Both the position numbers and the translations under genes were made by a program. A stretch of 14,449 nucleotides of DNA from Candidatus Iainarchaeum sp. (lineage in GTDB: Archaea > Iainarchaeota > Iainarchaeia > Iainarchaeales > GCA-2688035). Within the stretch, counting starts at the first letter, position 1. Each line of letters opens with the position of its first letter. The notes under the pieces were generated by a model. The model made no database searches. It had not been told where the DNA came from and was given only the letters and a program-made list of their open reading frames with translations. Positions 1-7,051 of this stretch are shown in pieces. The DNA lies in NCBI GenBank assembly GCA_017610245.1, contig JAFCCK010000006.1:1-14449 (forward strand), written 5' to 3'.

Positions 1-2
1 GA

Positions 3-728
3 TCTCAATTTGAGTTGAGCTCGCAGAGCATGGAAACCCATAAATTGTTGAATTATTTAACAGGCAACTCGCTAGAGTTTTCCACTGCCCTGAGGGACAG
101 GGAGAGCAATGAATGGAGCATCATCAGTTTAGGGAATGTGCTGATGAGCAAAGCCCTTGAAGGGATTTTGGTTATCACCATTGATTTAAACCAGCTTCCC
201 TCTGAACTGGAAACCCCGTTTAGGCAGATAAGGCCTTACTCTGAAAATAAGAACCTGCCGGCAGAATTTCTCAATTATTCAGATGAGTGTGTCGGTGGAA
301 TGATTGCAGGGGTAATAGACGGCGACGGTATTGTGAGGAATGATGACAGGTGGGTCTCAAGGGCAGTTATCAGGCTGACATCCAAAACACTATTGAGCCA
401 GATACAGTTCTGGTTGCATTTGCAGGGGATTAATTCATCCCTCTCCACATTAGATTCATTTGGTGAAAGGGAATACAAAGGCAATGTGATAAGCCCAAGT
501 AAACAGCTTTATGCACTCTCTATTTACATTCCCGAAGCAAAGGCACACCTGTTTTCCCAGTCCATAAAGGTAGTCCAAGGGGAATTCAAATTTTCAAAAA
601 AAGAGCCCAAATTTAGAAAGTTTGCCCCCCTCAGGAAGATTGAAACAATTGAAAACGATTCCTGCTTTGTGTACGACATAACAACTGCTTCGCACACATT
701 TATATGCAATGGGGTGCTTGCCCATAAT
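3..728 (+). other. Intein (C-terminal part) with LAGLIDADG endonuclease, inside nrdD
   Basis: The 5' end of the element lies outside the window. A LAGLIDADG-type motif, GGMIAGVIDGDG, lies at about 294-329 and is followed by LTSKTLLSQIQFWLHLQGI, which resembles intein block H. This order makes it the second (block E) dodecapeptide; the first would lie upstream. The splicing end is intact: block F (VYDITTASHTFICNGVL) leads into block G, A-H-N, followed by Cys as the +1 residue (TGC at 729-731). His-Asn/Cys are the residues needed for Asn cyclisation and trans-esterification, so the element looks splicing-competent. It sits immediately before CAGW, a conserved NrdD segment. The usual intein pattern is insertion at a highly conserved, active-site-proximal position. 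The endonuclease looks intact in the visible part, but its activity cannot be judged. Confidence 0.9.
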
Positions 729-2204
729 TGCGCTGGATGGAGCCTGAGGCAACTGCTTGAGCTCGGCTTCAACGGTGTTCCGGGGAGAGTATCTGCAAAG
801 CCGGCGAAGCACTTTAATGCGGCATTGGGCCAGATAGTTAATTTCATGGGAACATTGCAGAACGAATGGGCTGGCGCACAGGCATTCAGCTCCTTTGATA
901 CATATCTCGCCCCCTTAATCAAAAAAGACGGGCTTGACTATAAGAGGGTGAAGCAGAGCATCCAAGAATTTGTTTTCGCTACCAATGCTACCTCTCGATG
1001 GGGAAACCAAGTGCCCTTTACCAATGTTACTCTTGACTGGACTGTTCCAGATGACATGAGAGATTTGCCAATCATTTACGGTGGCAAAGAGCTTGATGGC
1101 GAGTATTATGCTGACTTCCAGGATGAGATGGACGTGCTGAACCGCGCATTTATTGAGGTAATGAGTGAAGGAGACATGAACGGCAGGGTATTTACCTTTC
1201 CCATACCAACATACAATATTACAAAAGACCTTGATTGGGACACGGAGAACGCTCATTCGCTATTTGAGATGACCGCAAAGTATGGCATACCCTACTTTCA
1301 GAACTTTATCAACAGCAGTTTGAAGCCGAGCGATGTACGCTCGATGTGTTGCCGCTTGCAGCTTAATTTAAAGGAACTGCGCCAAAAAACAGGCGGGTTG
1401 TTTGGTAGCGGGGAAAAAACAGGCAGCATTGGCGTTGTTACCATCAATATGTCAAAACTTGGCTATCTTAGTAGGGATGAAACAGATTATTTTGAGAGGC
1501 TTGATAATTTGATGTATCTGGCAAAAGAAAGCCTGGAAATAAAGAGGAAGGAATCGAATAGGCACATGGAAGCTGGGCTTCTTCCATGGAGCAAGCGTTT
1601 TTTGGGCAGCCTCAACCATCACTTCTCTACCATTGGATTGGTTGGAATGCACGAAAGCCTGTTGAATTTCATGGGTGCTGGAATTGAATCTAATGAGGGA
1701 CGAGCCTTTGCATTGCGCGTATTGGACTTTTTCAGAGAGCGCTTAAAGGGATTCCAGGAGGAAACAGGGCACATATACAACCTTGAGGCAACCCCAGCCG
1801 AGGGAACTTCCTACAGGCTTGCGAGAATTGATAAGAGGAATTACCCTGAAATAAAGACATCCGGCAATGCAGAGCCGTTTTACACCAACAGCACGCACCT
1901 CCCAGTCGATTACACAGATGACATATTTGAGGCACTGCAGCACCAGGATGAGCTGCAGTGCAAGTATACTGGCGGCACAGTATTGCATGGCTTTTTGGGA
2001 GAGGCAATGTCAGGCGGCGATAGCTGCGCAAAGCTGGTGAGGAAGGTTGCCTATAACTTCAAGCTGCCTTATTACACTATTACACCAACATTCAGCATCT
2101 GCCCCACCCACGGCTATGTTAAGGGCAGGCACGAAACATGCCCGATTGAGGTAAAGGAAGTCCCTTCAGGGGGAGGGAGAGAGGAGGTGAAGCTTAGTGT
2201 CTAA
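3..2204 (+). CDS. nrdD: Anaerobic (class III) ribonucleoside-triphosphate reductase, large part, 5' partial, with intein
   Basis: The frame is open to the left window edge, so the N-extein and the start of the intein are missing. The TTG at 15 is only the first start-like codon, not a real start. Residue numbers below count that TTG as 1. Residues 1-238 are the C-terminal part of an intein and 239-729 are the C-extein. The extein opens with CAGWSLRQLLELGF and continues with PAKHF, LGQIVNF, NEWAGAQAFSSFDTYLAP, NATSRWGNQVPFTNVTLDW, GRVFTFPIPTYNIT and MCCRLQ (C445/C446, the radical-transfer cysteine region), all characteristic of NrdD, which makes dNTPs anaerobically through a glycyl radical. 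Zinc-knuckle residues C696, H699 and C709 lie near the end. The frame stops at 2202-2204, just before the last zinc cysteine and the glycyl-radical loop, which continue in the +1 frame (2197-2343). Alone this product would lack the radical glycine. The family assignment is secure; whether the split is functional is open. Confidence 0.95.
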   Translation, partial: SQFELSSQSMETHKLLNYLTGNSLEFSTALRDRESNEWSIISLGNVLMSKALEGILVITIDLNQLPSELETPFRQIRPYSENKNLPAEFLNYSDECVGGMIAGVIDGDGIVRNDDRWVSRAVIRLTSKTLLSQIQFWLHLQGINSSLSTLDSFGEREYKGNVISPSKQLYALSIYIPEAKAHLFSQSIKVVQGEFKFSKKEPKFRKFAPLRKIETIENDSCFVYDITTASHTFICNGVLAHNCAGWSLRQLLELGFNGVPGRVSAKPAKHFNAALGQIVNFMGTLQNEWAGAQAFSSFDTYLAPLIKKDGLDYKRVKQSIQEFVFATNATSRWGNQVPFTNVTLDWTVPDDMRDLPIIYGGKELDGEYYADFQDEMDVLNRAFIEVMSEGDMNGRVFTFPIPTYNITKDLDWDTENAHSLFEMTAKYGIPYFQNFINSSLKPSDVRSMCCRLQLNLKELRQKTGGLFGSGEKTGSIGVVTINMSKLGYLSRDETDYFERLDNLMYLAKESLEIKRKESNRHMEAGLLPWSKRFLGSLNHHFSTIGLVGMHESLLNFMGAGIESNEGRAFALRVLDFFRERLKGFQEETGHIYNLEATPAEGTSYRLARIDKRNYPEIKTSGNAEPFYTNSTHLPVDYTDDIFEALQHQDELQCKYTGGTVLHGFLGEAMSGGDSCAKLVRKVAYNFKLPYYTITPTFSICPTHGYVKGRHETCPIEVKEVPSGGGREEVKLSV
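2183..2190 (+). promoter_or_regulatory. Strong Shine-Dalgarno (GGAGGTGA) before the glycyl-radical ORF
   Basis: GGAGGTGA is a full-length match to the archaeal anti-Shine-Dalgarno sequence. It lies inside the end of the large nrdD frame and ends 6 nt before a GTG at 2197, a good initiation spacing. It is the strongest ribosome-binding site I noticed in the window. It also encodes Glu-Glu-Val-Lys in the upstream frame, so coincidence cannot be excluded. Confidence 0.7.
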
Positions 2205-2343
2205 ATGTGGAGAAAGAACTGAGGTTTACAGCAGGGTGGTGGGCTACCTTCGCCCGCTTAGGAATTGGAATGCTGGCAAAAAAGAGGAATTCGGTTTAAG
2301 GAAAACATACAGCGAGGGAAAAGCCCTTGCAAAAGAGTTGTAA
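2197..2343 (+). CDS. Stand-alone glycyl-radical domain of the anaerobic ribonucleotide reductase (split NrdD C-terminus)
   Basis: A 48-codon frame starts GTG TCT AAA TGT and ends TAA at 2341-2343. Its product begins MSKCGERTEVYSRVVGY and continues LRPLRNWNAGKKEEF, which is the NrdD C-terminal loop: Gly16 in RVVGYLRP is the expected glycyl-radical site, and Cys4 would be the last zinc-knuckle ligand. The frame is +1 relative to the large NrdD frame. The two overlap by 8 nt (GTGTCTAA), and an in-frame TGA at 2188-2190 closes this frame just upstream, so it cannot start earlier than 2191. GTG at 2197 is the first start codon after that TGA and has GGAGGTGA 6 nt upstream. I infer translational coupling and assembly with the large chain. 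Alternatives are a +1 recoding site, a recent frameshift mutation or a one-base sequence error. The domain identity is near certain; its status as an independent gene is less so. Confidence 0.72.
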   Translation: MSKCGERTEVYSRVVGYLRPLRNWNAGKKEEFGLRKTYSEGKALAKEL

Positions 2344-2370
2344 TGCCGTTAGCTGGATTGATTGATTTGC

Positions 2371-3072
2371 ATGCTTGTTTTCAAGGGAATCCAGAAAACC
2401 ACTCTGATTGATTTCCCAGGGGAGGTCGCCTGCACGCTTTTTCTCCCAAAATGCAACTTCCGCTGCCCCTACTGCTATAACGCTTCACTTGTTTTTGGCA
2501 GGGAAACAGGAATTAGCATTTCAGAGAACGAATTCTTTGATTTTCTGGGGGAGAGAAGGGACTTTTTGGATGGAGTTTGCATTACTGGGGGAGAGCCTAC
2601 ATTGCACTCCGCACTGCCAAAATTCTGCGATAAAGTAAAGCAGCATGGGTTTCTTGTGAAGGTTGATACAAATGGGACAAATCCAGGAATGCTCAAGCAG
2701 TTGATTGAAGCTGGCAGCATTGATTACATTGCAATGGATATAAAGGCGCCCCCTGAAAAATATGAAGAGATTGCCAAGGTAAAGGTTGATAAAGAAGCAA
2801 TAAAGGAGAGCGTTGAATTAATCAAAAGCAGTGGAATAAGCTATGAGTTCCGAACAACAGTGTTGCCAAAATTTTTGAGGGGGGATGATTTGCTTTCAAT
2901 CGGTAAGTGGCTTAAGGGCAGCACTCTTTACTGCCTGCAGCAGTTCTCTCCGCAAGGAGACTTGATTGACAAGAGTCTGAAGGAAGCGAAGCGCTATTCC
3001 GGGGAAGAGCTGCATTCCTTTGCACAAAAGCTTAAACCGTTCTTTGAAAATGTGGAAGTGAGAAACGTTTAA
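2371..3072 (+). CDS. nrdG: Anaerobic ribonucleotide reductase-activating radical SAM protein
   Basis: This is a radical-SAM activase that would use a [4Fe-4S] cluster and S-adenosylmethionine to place the glycyl radical on NrdD. The N-terminus FKGIQKTTLIDFPG is the signature of the NrdG/pyruvate-formate-lyase-activase-like family. The cluster motif CNFRCPYC (CxxxCxxC) follows, then GGEPTL, the SAM-binding GGE motif, and the MDIKAP segment typical of these activases. I chose ATG 2371 (233 aa); an in-frame TTG at 2362 would add Met-Ile-Cys. No strong Shine-Dalgarno precedes either. The gene begins 27 nt after the glycyl-radical ORF on the same strand, so it is almost certainly co-transcribed with the reductase, which also supports the function. 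It is longer than the roughly 155-aa E. coli NrdG, as is usual for the archaeal form. Confidence 0.9.
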   Translation: MLVFKGIQKTTLIDFPGEVACTLFLPKCNFRCPYCYNASLVFGRETGISISENEFFDFLGERRDFLDGVCITGGEPTLHSALPKFCDKVKQHGFLVKVDTNGTNPGMLKQLIEAGSIDYIAMDIKAPPEKYEEIAKVKVDKEAIKESVELIKSSGISYEFRTTVLPKFLRGDDLLSIGKWLKGSTLYCLQQFSPQGDLIDKSLKEAKRYSGEELHSFAQKLKPFFENVEVRNV

Positions 3073-3080
3073 TTTTAAAG
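3072..3080 (+). promoter_or_regulatory. Possible TATA box before the DUF1858 gene
   Basis: ATTTTAAAG is centred about 26 nt before ATG 3102, the spacing expected for an archaeal TATA box serving a leaderless gene. A weak GTGAT-like sequence lies at 3091-3095. The redox genes could therefore have their own promoter in addition to read-through from nrdG. Confidence 0.4.
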
Positions 3081-3101
3081 GTTAAAGGTTGTGATTTATT
3101 T

Positions 3102-3329
3102 ATGGTTTCTGAGAAGATAAACAAGGACATGACATTGGGAGAAATTGTTGCAAAGCACCCCCAAGCAGCCAGGGTAATGCTTTCCTATGGCTTACATTGC
3201 ATTGGCTGTCATGTTGCAACATGGGAAACCCTAGAGCAGGGTGCAAAGGCACATGGCTTGAATGATGAGCAAGTGCAGCAGATGGTAGATGAGATAAACA
3301 AGACTATTGCAGAAAAGGAAAAGGAGTGA
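3102..3329 (+). CDS. DUF1858-type redox-disulfide domain protein
   Basis: A small 75-aa protein that is a single DUF1858 domain ('hybrid-cluster-associated redox disulfide' type). The N-terminal segment MTLGEIVAKHPQAARVMLSYGLHC matches the family pattern, followed by CIGCH and the ETLEQGAKAHG helix. The CxxC pair (Cys-Ile-Gly-Cys) is the presumed redox-active or metal-binding site. No signal peptide or membrane segment is present, so it should be cytoplasmic. It sits between nrdG and a ferredoxin and overlaps the Shine-Dalgarno of the ferredoxin gene. The family is known from anaerobes, but I know of no defined reaction. From context I infer a thiol/disulfide electron carrier, perhaps for the reductase upstream. 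The assignment to the domain is firm; the role is a guess. Confidence 0.85.
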   Translation: MVSEKINKDMTLGEIVAKHPQAARVMLSYGLHCIGCHVATWETLEQGAKAHGLNDEQVQQMVDEINKTIAEKEKE

Positions 3330-3334
3330 TTTGG

Positions 3335-3517
3335 ATGGAGAAACCCCACATTGACCACTCAAAATGCACTGCTTGCGGCACCTGTATTGATGTCTGCCCT
3401 GTTGGCGTTTTTGCAAAGGAAGGCAACAAGGTCGTCGTGAAAAATCCTGATTCTTGCATTCAATGTAGGGCATGCGAGGTAAGCTGTCCTACAAAAGCCA
3501 TTGAAGTAAAGGAATAA
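3335..3517 (+). CDS. 2x[4Fe-4S] ferredoxin
   Basis: A 60-aa cytoplasmic electron carrier with two complete cluster motifs: CTACGTCIDVCP near the N-terminus and CIQCRACEVSCP near the C-terminus, each CxxCxxCxxxCP. This is the classic arrangement of low-potential clostridial/archaeal ferredoxins. I prefer ATG 3335 over the in-frame GTG at 3326, because AGGAGTGAT (3322-3330), a good Shine-Dalgarno, covers that GTG and is correctly spaced for the ATG. The Shine-Dalgarno overlaps the stop of the DUF1858 gene, so the two are translationally linked. Radical-SAM enzymes such as NrdG need a low-potential donor to reduce their cluster. The position directly after nrdG makes this ferredoxin a candidate donor, though it could equally be a general carrier. 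Confidence 0.93.
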   Translation: MEKPHIDHSKCTACGTCIDVCPVGVFAKEGNKVVVKNPDSCIQCRACEVSCPTKAIEVKE

Positions 3518-3543
3518 GTGCTGCAAATGTTGAGGAATTTTGA

Positions 3544-4821
3544 ATGGTTTCAGCTTATTTAACTGGATTGGGCGGATGCCAAGAGGTTGGAAGAAGCAGT
3601 TTTTTGCTTGATAGTGGGGAAAAGATTCTCTTTGATAATGGGGTAAAGCTCACTCCAAAGGAAACAGAGTACCCAATGCCGATTAAAACAAACTTGGATG
3701 CGGTTGTGATATCCCATGCGCACCTTGACCACAGCGGCAACCTTCCGCACCTTTTTGTTGAATCAAATTTCCTCTGCTATATGACGCAGCCAACGCTGGA
3801 GATTGCGAAAATCCTCTGGTTTGACACCCTTAAGATTGCCGGTTTGGAGGGCATGCAGCCAGAATGGACAGAGGAGGAAATAAAGAAGACCGAGAAATAC
3901 ACCTTTCCAACAGCATACGGAAGAGGGCTGGACATAACGAAAAACAGTTCGCTTGAATTCTTTGATGCTGGCCATATCATTGGGAGCGCGATGGCAAAAC
4001 TCTGCTTTGATGGCAAAACGTTTCTTTACACTGGTGACTTCAAGAAAGAGGAGACGCGGCTTTTTAAGGGAGCCAACTTAAAAGTGGGCAATGTTGATTA
4101 CCTGCTTATTGAGTCAACATACGGCGACAGGAACCACCCCCCAAGAAAAGAGACAGAAAAACTGTTTGTTGAGGAAGTCCAGGACACCATTGATAGGGGC
4201 GGCTGGGCATTGGTGCCAGCTTTTGCTGTTGGAAGAAGCCAGGAAATAATAGATATATTGAACGAATACAAGATTAATGCCCCAATTTACCTCGATGGCA
4301 TGGGGCAGAAGGCTGCGAGGGTAACGCTTGCTTTCCCACAGTACCTGAAAGACCCCAAGTTTTTGAGAAAAGCCCTGAACAATGCCGTATGGGTGAGAAG
4401 GGAGAGTTTCAGGAAGAAAGCATTGAAGCAGCCAAGCGTCATTGTTACAACCGCTGGAATGCTACAGGGCGGCCCAGCCATGAGCTACCTTAAGGAAATT
4501 TACAAGGACGAGAATAGCGCTGTACTGCTAACAGGCTACCAAGTGGAAGGAACCCCTGGGAGGAAGCTCATGGAAACAAAAGGAATTACCGTTGATGGCG
4601 AAGGGCTTGAAGTCAGGGGCAAGGTTGAAAAATTCGACTTTTCAGCGCACGCTTCCCAGCAGGAGATGCTTGAATCAATCAAAAAATGGTCCCCTGAAAA
4701 GGTTTTTTTAGTGCATGGAGACAAGGACGTAACAGTTGTATTCAAGGATAAGATAAAGGAAGAACTTGGCTTGGAAGCGACCATATTAGAGAGGGGCAAA
4801 AAGGTTCCCCTGCAGGATTGA
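3544..4821 (+). CDS. Beta-CASP metallo-beta-lactamase ribonuclease (archaeal CPSF2-like)
   Basis: A 425-aa metallo-RNase of the beta-CASP family, related to archaeal CPSF/RNase J-type enzymes that cut or trim RNA. Visible motifs are HAHLDHSG (H58, H60, D62, H63), H144 in DAGHIIGSA, D165 in YTGDF, then the beta-CASP motifs A (E190 in IESTYGD), B (H369 in FSAHAS) and C (H391 in VHGD). All zinc ligands and catalytic residues appear present. The short form, without the N-terminal KH domains of aCPSF1, fits the aCPSF2 subfamily. ATG 3544 has GAGG at 3532-3535 as Shine-Dalgarno. The gene is followed after 2 nt by a membrane-protein gene, so the two are probably co-transcribed. With NMD3 downstream this is an RNA-processing/ribosome-biogenesis neighbourhood. 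Confidence 0.92.
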   Translation: MVSAYLTGLGGCQEVGRSSFLLDSGEKILFDNGVKLTPKETEYPMPIKTNLDAVVISHAHLDHSGNLPHLFVESNFLCYMTQPTLEIAKILWFDTLKIAGLEGMQPEWTEEEIKKTEKYTFPTAYGRGLDITKNSSLEFFDAGHIIGSAMAKLCFDGKTFLYTGDFKKEETRLFKGANLKVGNVDYLLIESTYGDRNHPPRKETEKLFVEEVQDTIDRGGWALVPAFAVGRSQEIIDILNEYKINAPIYLDGMGQKAARVTLAFPQYLKDPKFLRKALNNAVWVRRESFRKKALKQPSVIVTTAGMLQGGPAMSYLKEIYKDENSAVLLTGYQVEGTPGRKLMETKGITVDGEGLEVRGKVEKFDFSAHASQQEMLESIKKWSPEKVFLVHGDKDVTVVFKDKIKEELGLEATILERGKKVPLQD

Positions 4822-4823
4822 TT

Positions 4824-5612
4824 ATGGAAATTGTTGCAGTATTTAAAGAAAGCTTTTTCCTACTTCTAAAGCAGCCAAAGCTCTTTCTGCCGAAGCTTCT
4901 CGTGGCTGCCCTTTGGGGTCTGGGGATGATTGTACTGGCAACAACTTTGGTTGAAGTAATTTCAATGCTTTCGATGCCAGTGCTTGACATCGACATAGAA
5001 AGGGCTTATTTTTTCCAAAATTTAATTATTGTTTTGATAATTTATTTAATTGCTCTAGCGGTAATAGACATTTTGGCTAATGCAATGTATCCCGTAATGA
5101 TTAAAGATTTCAGAGAAGGAGGTAAAATCTCTTTCAATAGAGCCCTGCGATTTGCGTTAAGAAAGTTTCCAATTGTTTTTCCGGCAATAATTATTGCAGC
5201 TTCAGCCATTGCAATACCATTTGGGCTTCTATTCTTGCTCTTTATCCCAAGTGGTAATTTTATTGCGTTGGTATTTTCCATCTTTCTGTTTTTAGCTCTT
5301 GCATTCGCCTTAACAATTCTATTCTATCTCGTTTACCCAGTGGCTGTTCTAGAAAAGGGAAATTTTATATCTGCTTTAGTAGATTCTTTTAGGATTGGAA
5401 AAAGCAATCTCAAGCAGCTTTCTGTGCCTTCGCTTATCCCGTTCTTCCTCTCCCTTATAAGCATTCCACTCGCATTTTTTCCAAGCAATGTTGCGGCTCT
5501 TTTATCTTTTATCATCTTAAGATTTCTCGTAGCCCTCATTGCAACCTACCACATGGTCCTTAACCCCAATGTTTACTTTGCTTTGGTTGGAAAAGGGGGG
5601 ATTATGAAATGA
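4824..5612 (+). CDS. Polytopic membrane protein, function unknown
   Basis: A 262-aa hydrophobic protein with about six likely membrane spans: one near residues 25-50 (LLVAALWGLGMIVLATTLVEVI), one near 65-90, then stretches around 115-140, 145-175, 200-220 and 225-245. Short basic stretches (RALRFALRKF and DSFRIGKSNLKQL) lie between spans. The repeated 'hydrophobic span, then short A..S...L.K helix' layout resembles the DUF4013-like and GlpQ-membrane-domain families, but I cannot assign it. ATG 4824 lies 2 nt after the RNase stop; a TTG at 4818 overlapping that stop is less likely. The 3' end overlaps NMD3 as ATGA, so it belongs to the same transcription unit. No catalytic motif is visible. 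Base composition is somewhat more AT-rich than its neighbours, as expected for Ile/Leu/Phe-rich sequence. Confidence 0.8.
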   Translation: MEIVAVFKESFFLLLKQPKLFLPKLLVAALWGLGMIVLATTLVEVISMLSMPVLDIDIERAYFFQNLIIVLIIYLIALAVIDILANAMYPVMIKDFREGGKISFNRALRFALRKFPIVFPAIIIAASAIAIPFGLLFLLFIPSGNFIALVFSIFLFLALAFALTILFYLVYPVAVLEKGNFISALVDSFRIGKSNLKQLSVPSLIPFFLSLISIPLAFFPSNVAALLSFIILRFLVALIATYHMVLNPNVYFALVGKGGIMK

Positions 5613-6310
5613 AGGGAATGTTTTGCCCAAGCTGCGGTTCAACAGAGGGCCCTTTTTTCAAGGGGCTCTGCAAGAAATGCTTTTTGGCTCAGCAGCATCT
5701 CATCCAAGTGCCAGCAGAGATAAAGATAGAGCACTGTAAGCAATGCAACAGGATTAAGCTTGAGGGAAAATGGGTTGAGCAGAGTGAGCAGGCTTTGAAG
5801 GAATTTTTGATGAAAAAAATAAAGCTGAAAGAGCTGCAGGAAGCAAAGCTTTCAATAGAGCTTGAGTTCCTAGATGGAAACACATTAGCAATTGTGGGGG
5901 CAAGCGGTCTGCTTGAAGGGAACAGGATAGGGCTGGAGGCAAAAACATTGTTTGTGCCTGTTGCTATACAATGCAACGACTGCACGCTCCTTTCCTCCAA
6001 CTACTTTGAGGCAACCCTCCAGATAAGGTTTTTGCGTAAAGCGGAAGAAAAAGAAAAGCAAGCAGTGTTACACAAGATTAACGAATTGCTTCGCTCAATG
6101 AAGGGGGAGGACATGCTTGCAAGCATTGTAGCTGTCCTGGACAAAAAGAACGGCTTTGATGTTTTGCTTGCTTCAAACAACGCAGCAAAGAGAGTAGTGA
6201 AAGCCCTTTCTGCAAAAACAAAGGAGAGGGTGAAACGCTCTTCCAGTGTCATAGGCAGAGACAGGAAAGGAAAAGAGAAAAAGAGATTTACTTATTGCAT
6301 CAGATTCTAA
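5609..6310 (+). CDS. Archaeal NMD3-like ribosomal large-subunit biogenesis protein
   Basis: The 233-aa product has four CxxC pairs: C6/C9, C21/C24 (GLCKKCF), C43/C46 and C122/C125, enough for two zinc sites. The pattern MFCPSCG..GLCKKC..VPAEIKIEHCKQC, followed later by IQCNDC and NYFEATLQIR, is the conserved N-terminal NMD3 domain. In eukaryotes NMD3 is the 60S export adaptor and binds the late large subunit; archaeal versions presumably act in large-subunit maturation, as there is no nucleus. The protein ends soon after a basic segment and lacks the long C-terminal export-signal region of eukaryotic NMD3. ATG 5609 overlaps the previous stop (ATGA), implying coupled translation. Its 3' end overlaps the convergent regulator gene by 4 nt. 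The family call rests on the Cys pattern and the YFEATLQIR segment. Confidence 0.85.
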   Translation: MKGMFCPSCGSTEGPFFKGLCKKCFLAQQHLIQVPAEIKIEHCKQCNRIKLEGKWVEQSEQALKEFLMKKIKLKELQEAKLSIELEFLDGNTLAIVGASGLLEGNRIGLEAKTLFVPVAIQCNDCTLLSSNYFEATLQIRFLRKAEEKEKQAVLHKINELLRSMKGEDMLASIVAVLDKKNGFDVLLASNNAAKRVVKALSAKTKERVKRSSSVIGRDRKGKEKKRFTYCIRF

Positions 6311-7032
6311 CTTTCAAATTTTCTCAGCTCCGCTACGATTTCTTCAACCGGCTTTTTTGTTACAAGCAGCGGAATTTTTTCGCTTTCAGCAATCTTTATC
6401 GCAATAGGGTCAACCTTTTTTGCTTCAAGGTTTCCGTGCAGTACCACAATAGCGGGCTTCATGTCTGTTGAGAATCTGCCTATCTTCACTGCAATCATTG
6501 GGCTCCTGCCATTTTCAACAAACCTGAATATGAGTGCCCTCTCGGGGGTTTTCCCGTACAGCTGCATATACTCGTGCACTGGTATCTCAAGAATCACTTT
6601 GAGGGAATCAATTAGGGTGTAGCCGTAAACCTTTGTTTCCTTTAGCCTGCTTGGGTTTGCTACACACTCTCCTCCAATCTTTTTCAAGAAATCAATGCCC
6701 TTCATTGCAGCAAAAAACTCATGCGTATCAAATACATCTTCCTTTGGCTTAAAATCTTTCTCAAGCTGCTTCGCTACTTTGCCCCCGCGGTTTTTGTCGA
6801 TTTCAATCAAGGCATTCACAAGTCTCTTGATTACGCCAATACCAGGGCTTTTTCTCCTTCCGCCTTCGTAATCAGAAAGCGTTGAACTGCTTATTTTCAA
6901 GAAGTCAGCCAGCTCAGTTTGTGTTATACCAAAAATCTCGCGCCATTTCTTCATGCTTCCCCCGGGGTCCTTGCTCAAACAAATTTCCCCGGCAATAGTC
7001 GCAGCTAATTTCTCCACAAAAGATTCCCCCAC
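6307..7032 (-). CDS. HTH (XRE-type) transcriptional regulator, archaeal COG1709-like
   Basis: A 241-aa protein. Residues 31-62 form an XRE-type helix-turn-helix (REIFGITQTELADFLKIS followed by SDYEGGRRKSPG). The preceding AGEICLSKDPG and the following VNALIEIDKNRGGKV match a widespread archaeal regulator family (COG1709). The C-terminal 130 residues form a separate alpha/beta domain ending in KIPLLVTKKPVEEIVAELR, reminiscent of DRTGG-like sensor domains; I cannot name a ligand. Start is GTG 7030-7032; an internal Met (residue 27) would cut into the conserved N-terminus. A TATA-like element lies 30 nt upstream with a pair of AAAAGTG direct repeats, suggesting a short-leader mRNA and possible autoregulation. 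The gene is convergent with NMD3 and overlaps its stop. Confidence 0.85.
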   Translation of the reverse strand: MGESFVEKLAATIAGEICLSKDPGGSMKKWREIFGITQTELADFLKISSSTLSDYEGGRRKSPGIGVIKRLVNALIEIDKNRGGKVAKQLEKDFKPKEDVFDTHEFFAAMKGIDFLKKIGGECVANPSRLKETKVYGYTLIDSLKVILEIPVHEYMQLYGKTPERALIFRFVENGRSPMIAVKIGRFSTDMKPAIVVLHGNLEAKKVDPIAIKIAESEKIPLLVTKKPVEEIVAELRKFES

Positions 7033-7051
7033 AATTGAATTAATTATTCAC

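Noticed and set aside
2199..2205. Programmed +1 frameshift at GTC TAA A as the main explanation for the NrdD split
   Set aside because: The Shine-Dalgarno is too far (11 nt) from the stop for prfB-like stimulation, and the tRNA on GUC cannot re-pair on UCU. It is kept only as an alternative.
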